From Streptomyces sp. NBC_01669 (GTDB lineage: Bacteria; Actinomycetota; Actinomycetes; Streptomycetales; Streptomycetaceae): a DNA stretch of 64,000 bases. This document shows positions 60,383 to 64,000 of the stretch, piece after piece. Positions within the stretch are counted from its first letter, which is position 1. Each line of letters starts with the position of its first letter. The stretch is taken from positions 7,997,001-8,061,000 of the forward strand of contig NZ_JAPEQG010000001.1 in NCBI RefSeq assembly GCF_026339735.1, read 5' to 3'. The translations under genes and the position numbers were made by a program. The notes beneath the pieces were generated by a model, which saw only the letters and a list, made by a program, of their open reading frames with translations, made no database searches and was not told where the DNA came from.

Positions 60383-62425
60383 TCAGCACCCGATCCGCAG
60401 GTCCGCCCAGTCGGCGTGGTCGGAGTCGATCCCGTCCCCGCCGTCGGTGACCACCAGACGTACCACCTGCGCACCGCTCACATCCGCGGTGATCGGCTGC
60501 GCGGCCATCGCGTTGGTCAGGACGCCGGTCGACGCCACCTTCGTGCCGTCGGCCCAGATCTCGAACGCCACCGTGCCCTTGGCACCCTTCTCGTCGTCGA
60601 CTCCGACCTGGGCGGTCACGGCGCTGCACGCACCGCCCGCGTAGAACTCGACGGCGCTGTCCGCGTGTGCCCCGAGCCCCTTGGCGAAGACGGTGCCGCC
60701 GATGGTCAGCGGATTGCCGTCGCCCGCCTTGCTCTCACCGTTGCTGGTGTCCTTCTCGACCGGACCCCAGCCGTTGGACGCGGAGAGCTGCGGCAGATCG
60801 CTCAGATAACTGTTGCCCGCCGGGGGCGCCACCACCACATGCGCCTGGAACGGCACCGAGGACCGCACGCGCGTCCCGGTCGGTGACCAGTACTGGGCGC
60901 TGAGCTTCAGATCGTACGTACCGGTGGCTGTGCCCGCGGGCGGCGTCACCTGCCAGCGTGTGGTCAGCGCACGGCCGGTGGGCACGACGCCGGTGCCGGT
61001 CGGCGACAGCGCCTCGATCTGCCAGCCCGACGGGCCGGTGAGCGTCGCGGAGACGCTCTTGGCAGGCGTACGGCCCAGATCGGTGACCGTCGTCGTCAGC
61101 GGCGCGCTGCGGCCGGCCTCCACCAACGGGCTTCCGTTCAGGCCGAGTTCCACGGCCGGTGGGTAGGCGGCCCACGTGCTGTCGGCGGCGACGCGCAGCA
61201 GTACCGTGCCGTGCGCCGGGACGGTCGCAGAGATGCCGCCCGCCGTGTTGTACGTCGTGTGCTGCCACAGGTCGCGCGTCGTGTAGGCGTCGGCCTCCGG
61301 CAGACCCGCCTCCTTCGCGGTCGTCGAAATGCGCTGCGCGGACCCGGTCTCGTTGAAGAGCGCCACGACCCGGCTGCCGTCCTTCATCTCCTTGGCGACG
61401 ACCCAGCGCCCGCCGGTGGAGGAGACCACGGCGCCCTGCTTTCCCAGCGGGTCCTGATCGACCGCGATGACCTCCTGGTTCGAGAGGATCTCGAAGGTCT
61501 CCGGAGTCGCCTTGCGCAGATCGGAGCCGATGAGCAGCGGCGCCGCCATCACGGACCACATGGAGAAGTGGGTGCGGTACTCGGTGTCCGTCATTCCGCC
61601 GTTGCCGACTTCGAGCATGTCGGGGTCGTTCCAGTGCCCCGGTCCCGCGGCGGCGGCGAGCGGCAGGTTCTGCTTCATGATCGACAGCATGCTGCCCCAG
61701 CTGTCGCTGATGTCGCCCGTCGTGCGCCAGAGATTGCCGACGTCGGCGGCCCACTCCCAGGGCTTGTTCTGGCCCCACTCGCAAATGCTGTAGACGATGG
61801 GACGGCCGGTGGCCTCCAGCGCGTCGCGCATCGTCGTATAGCGCTTCTTCGCGTCGACGCCCTGGTTGTTGCAGTTGTCGTACTTGAGGTAGTCGACGCC
61901 CCAGTCCGCGAACTGCTGCGCATCGCTGTACTCATGGCCGAGTGCCCCCGGCAGTCCGACGCTGTCGCACGTCTTCGTGCCCGCGCTGGTGTAGATGCCG
62001 AGCTTGAGCCCCTTGGAGTGGACGTAGTCCGCGACGGCCTTGATGCCGTTCGGGAAGCGCACCGGGTCGGCCTCCAGTTTGCCGTCCGCGTTGCGCTGCG
62101 GCTTCGCCCAGCAGTCGTCGAGGTTGACGTACTGGTAGCCGGCGTCCTTGAGGCCCTTCTCGACGAAGATGTCGGCGATTCCCTTGACCATCGCCTCGTT
62201 GAACTCGGCCCGGCAGTGGGTCGAGTTCCAGTTGTTGAATCCCATCGGCGGGGTGAGTGCGAGCCCGTTGTCGGACTGCGGGCTGACCGCTGCGGCAGGC
62301 GCCGTCGTCGGTGAGTCCGCGACGGCGGGAGCGGTTGCGCCCGCTGCGCAGAGCAGACCGGCGGCCAGCGCTCCGATGACTGTTCTGCCGCTTGTGCGGG
62401 TCGTACGGGTTGGAAGATGACGCAT
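60383..62425 (-). CDS. Secreted alpha-galactosidase, GH27, with NEW3 and NPCBM-type domains
   Basis: A 680-residue extracellular enzyme that removes terminal alpha-galactose. A signal peptide (about 1-42) is followed by the GH27 barrel (about 60-345): nucleophile Asp 183 in YLKYDNC, acid/base Asp 238 in TTGDISDSW. A beta domain (about 350-430), a NEW3-type domain (about 440-540) and an NPCBM-type carbohydrate-binding domain (about 550-680, with FAKGLGAHADSAVEFYAGGAC) follow. GGAGGAA precedes ATG 62425. It is divergent from the sugar-binding lipoprotein gene, so the substrate of both may be a galactoside. Confidence 0.93.
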   Translation of the reverse strand: MRHLPTRTTRTSGRTVIGALAAGLLCAAGATAPAVADSPTTAPAAAVSPQSDNGLALTPPMGFNNWNSTHCRAEFNEAMVKGIADIFVEKGLKDAGYQYVNLDDCWAKPQRNADGKLEADPVRFPNGIKAVADYVHSKGLKLGIYTSAGTKTCDSVGLPGALGHEYSDAQQFADWGVDYLKYDNCNNQGVDAKKRYTTMRDALEATGRPIVYSICEWGQNKPWEWAADVGNLWRTTGDISDSWGSMLSIMKQNLPLAAAAGPGHWNDPDMLEVGNGGMTDTEYRTHFSMWSVMAAPLLIGSDLRKATPETFEILSNQEVIAVDQDPLGKQGAVVSSTGGRWVVAKEMKDGSRVVALFNETGSAQRISTTAKEAGLPEADAYTTRDLWQHTTYNTAGGISATVPAHGTVLLRVAADSTWAAYPPAVELGLNGSPLVEAGRSAPLTTTVTDLGRTPAKSVSATLTGPSGWQIEALSPTGTGVVPTGRALTTRWQVTPPAGTATGTYDLKLSAQYWSPTGTRVRSSVPFQAHVVVAPPAGNSYLSDLPQLSASNGWGPVEKDTSNGESKAGDGNPLTIGGTVFAKGLGAHADSAVEFYAGGACSAVTAQVGVDDEKGAKGTVAFEIWADGTKVASTGVLTNAMAAQPITADVSGAQVVRLVVTDGGDGIDSDHADWADLRIGC

Positions 62426-62558
62426 CGTTACGTTCCTCCACACTCGTGTCAGATCGGATGACATCATGTGCACGCCAAGGGCGCGCGATTACGTTAGAGC
62501 GTGTTGGAGTCTGTTGGAAGGGGTGCGGTAAAGGTTGTTCGGTATCTCGTCAAAACCC

Positions 62559-62587
62559 TTGACGGCACCCCTACTTGGAGGTGGGAT
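62559..62587 (+). promoter_or_regulatory. Possible promoter of the sugar-binding protein gene
   Basis: TTGACG (62559-62564), 17 bases, then TGGGAT (62582-62587). It is about 50 bases before the start. The -10 box is weak. Confidence 0.35.
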
Positions 62588-62635
62588 CCAATCGCACGTT
62601 CGGTTGTGTTGGGTTGCATCCCGGAGGAGGGGGTC

Positions 62636-63982
62636 ATGGCGCACTCGTCGTACGACAGGTCAAGCGTGCCCGGCAGTGTGGCAGGACATCGGATGTCTCG
62701 GCGAAATCTGCTACGTGGTGCGGCAGTTGGCGCGGGCGCGATCACGCTTCCCTCGCTGCTCACGGCATGCAGCAGTGGCCCCGGTGGTGACGGCAAGACG
62801 ATCCATCTGGGGTCGAATTCGTCCGACCCCATTCCCAAGAAGGCTTTCGCCGACGCTTTCAAGGCATACGAAGCGCAGTCCGGAGGGCGGAAGATCGAGG
62901 TCAACACCGTTGACCACAACACCTTCCAGGAGAACATCAACAAATACCTGCAGGGCAATCCGGACGACGTGTTCATGTGGTTCGCCGGCTACCGGATGCA
63001 GTTCTTCGCCAAGAAGGGACTGCTGCACGACATCAGCGACAACTGGCAGCACTACGAAGGGTTTTCGTCCGCGCTGAAGGCCCAGTCCACCGGTGAGGAC
63101 GGCAAGCAGTACCTCACGCCCTACTACTACTACCCGTGGGCCGTCTTCCACCGGAAGAGTCTCTTCGCCGACCGCGGCTACCAGGCGCCCAAGACCCTCG
63201 ACGAGTACGTGGCGCTCGCCAAGCAGATGAAGAAGGACAAGCTCGACCCCATCGCGTTCTGCGACAAGGACGGCTGGCCCGCGATGGGCACCTTCGACTA
63301 CATCAACATGCGGACCAACGGCTATGACTTCCACAAGAGCCTGATGGCCGGCGAGGAAGCCTGGACGGACAAGCGCGTCAAGGACGTCTTCGACACCTGG
63401 CGTCGCCTCCTTCCGTACTGCCAGCAGGGTGCCAACGGCCGCACCTGGCAGGAGGCCGCGACCAGCCTGCAGAAGAAGGAAGCCGGTATGGCGGTCTTCG
63501 GGCTGCCGCACCCCGGCGCCCAGTTCCCCAAGGGCGAACAGGAGGACATCGACTTCTTCCCGTTCCCGGTCATCAACCCGGAGCACGGCCAGGACGCCGT
63601 CGAGGCACCGATCGACGGGTTCCTGCTGGCGAAGAAGTCGAAGAACCTCAAGAACAAGAAGACGCTGGAGAGCGCCAAGGACCTCGTGAAGTGGCTGGCC
63701 ACCGGCAAGGCCGAGGACATCTACCTCAAGAGCGACCCCAACAACATCGCGGTCAACGACCAGGCGGACATCTCCCAGTACTCGGCGCTGCAGAAGAAGG
63801 CCGTGGAACTCGTCTCCGGTGCCAAGCAGATCTCCCAGTTCCTGGACCGCGACACCCGGCCGGACTTCGCCTCGACCGTCATGATTCCCGCCATCCAGAA
63901 GTTCATCAGCAACCCGAACGACGTGGACGGCCTGGTCAACGACATCGAGCGGCAGAAGAAGACCATCTTCGCCTCCGACTGA
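62636..63982 (+). CDS. Sugar ABC transporter substrate-binding protein, Tat-type lipoprotein
   Basis: A 448-residue extracytoplasmic binding protein. Its signal has a twin-arginine motif (SRRNLLRGAAVG) followed by a lipobox (LLTAC, Cys 45). The mature part has DDVFMWFAGYRMQFFAKKGLL and the late EDIDFFPFPV, as in oligosaccharide-binding proteins. A folded, Tat-exported binding lipoprotein is common in Streptomyces. GGAGGAGG lies upstream of ATG 62636. Permease genes are expected just past the end of the window. It probably binds an alpha-galactoside. Confidence 0.88.
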   Translation: MAHSSYDRSSVPGSVAGHRMSRRNLLRGAAVGAGAITLPSLLTACSSGPGGDGKTIHLGSNSSDPIPKKAFADAFKAYEAQSGGRKIEVNTVDHNTFQENINKYLQGNPDDVFMWFAGYRMQFFAKKGLLHDISDNWQHYEGFSSALKAQSTGEDGKQYLTPYYYYPWAVFHRKSLFADRGYQAPKTLDEYVALAKQMKKDKLDPIAFCDKDGWPAMGTFDYINMRTNGYDFHKSLMAGEEAWTDKRVKDVFDTWRRLLPYCQQGANGRTWQEAATSLQKKEAGMAVFGLPHPGAQFPKGEQEDIDFFPFPVINPEHGQDAVEAPIDGFLLAKKSKNLKNKKTLESAKDLVKWLATGKAEDIYLKSDPNNIAVNDQADISQYSALQKKAVELVSGAKQISQFLDRDTRPDFASTVMIPAIQKFISNPNDVDGLVNDIERQKKTIFASD

Positions 63983-64000
63983 ATCTGGAGTACCGACCGT

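Noticed and set aside
1..64000. Search for CRISPR arrays, tRNA and rRNA genes, prophage genes and attachment sites
   Set aside because: No regularly spaced repeats, no cloverleaf with its conserved loops, and no integrase or phage structural motif was seen on either strand.

Overview
The window is high-GC chromosomal DNA from an actinomycete, almost certainly a Streptomyces. The base composition, the GTG/TTG starts behind GGAGG sites, the many LacI-family sugar regulators next to ABC and glycoside hydrolase genes, Tat and lipoprotein exports, and small proteins typical of the genus all agree. I see no tRNA, rRNA, CRISPR array, prophage or intact insertion sequence.

Layout. 1-12.3 kb: a 5'-truncated P1B-4 metal ATPase, a FUSC-type membrane protein, a lactonase-fold protein, then a leftward block (CbiX-like protein, sugar kinase, uracil-DNA glycosylase, BNR-repeat protein), a cupin protein and a large sensor/SpoIIE phosphatase. 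12.8-27.4 kb: a glucuronoxylan-use locus. A bxlR-bxlEFG-bxlA set (LacI regulator, xylo-oligosaccharide ABC importer lacking its ATPase, GH3 enzyme) is followed by a secreted GH10 xylanase, glucarate dehydratase, a sodium:solute symporter and a Tat-exported GH115 alpha-glucuronidase. CGAAAC-type operators stand before bxlE and the xylanase. 27.4-33.2 kb: an old-yellow-enzyme gene and an ArsR-like regulator share a TACGA-N6-TCGTA operator, although a secreted alpha-amylase and a thioesterase lie between them.

33.2-43.5 kb: housekeeping and accessory genes (ferredoxin-NADP reductase, DUF305/LVIVD divergent pair, HAD phosphatase, PAP2, M56 peptidase, DUF5134, VOC, GNAT, GDPD), with an IS5-type transposase remnant. 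43.8-48 kb: a DUF6421-SDR-threonine-aldolase-like-transglutaminase cluster, then a B3/4-domain pseudogene. 48-53.5 kb: an acyltransferase, a thioredoxin, a cysteine-type leader peptide with a flavin reductase, etfBA and a DUF6986 enzyme. 53.5-64 kb: an alpha/beta hydrolase, an M20 amidohydrolase, a divergent MFS/HTH pair, a LacI regulator with a ROK kinase, a GH27 alpha-galactosidase and a sugar-binding lipoprotein whose operon continues past the window.

Overall the region is specialised for plant polysaccharides (xylan with uronic side chains, starch, alpha-galactosides). The most useful new leads are the two-site ArsR/OYE operator, the leader peptide, the linked xylan/uronate genes, and several gene remnants marking past deletions.
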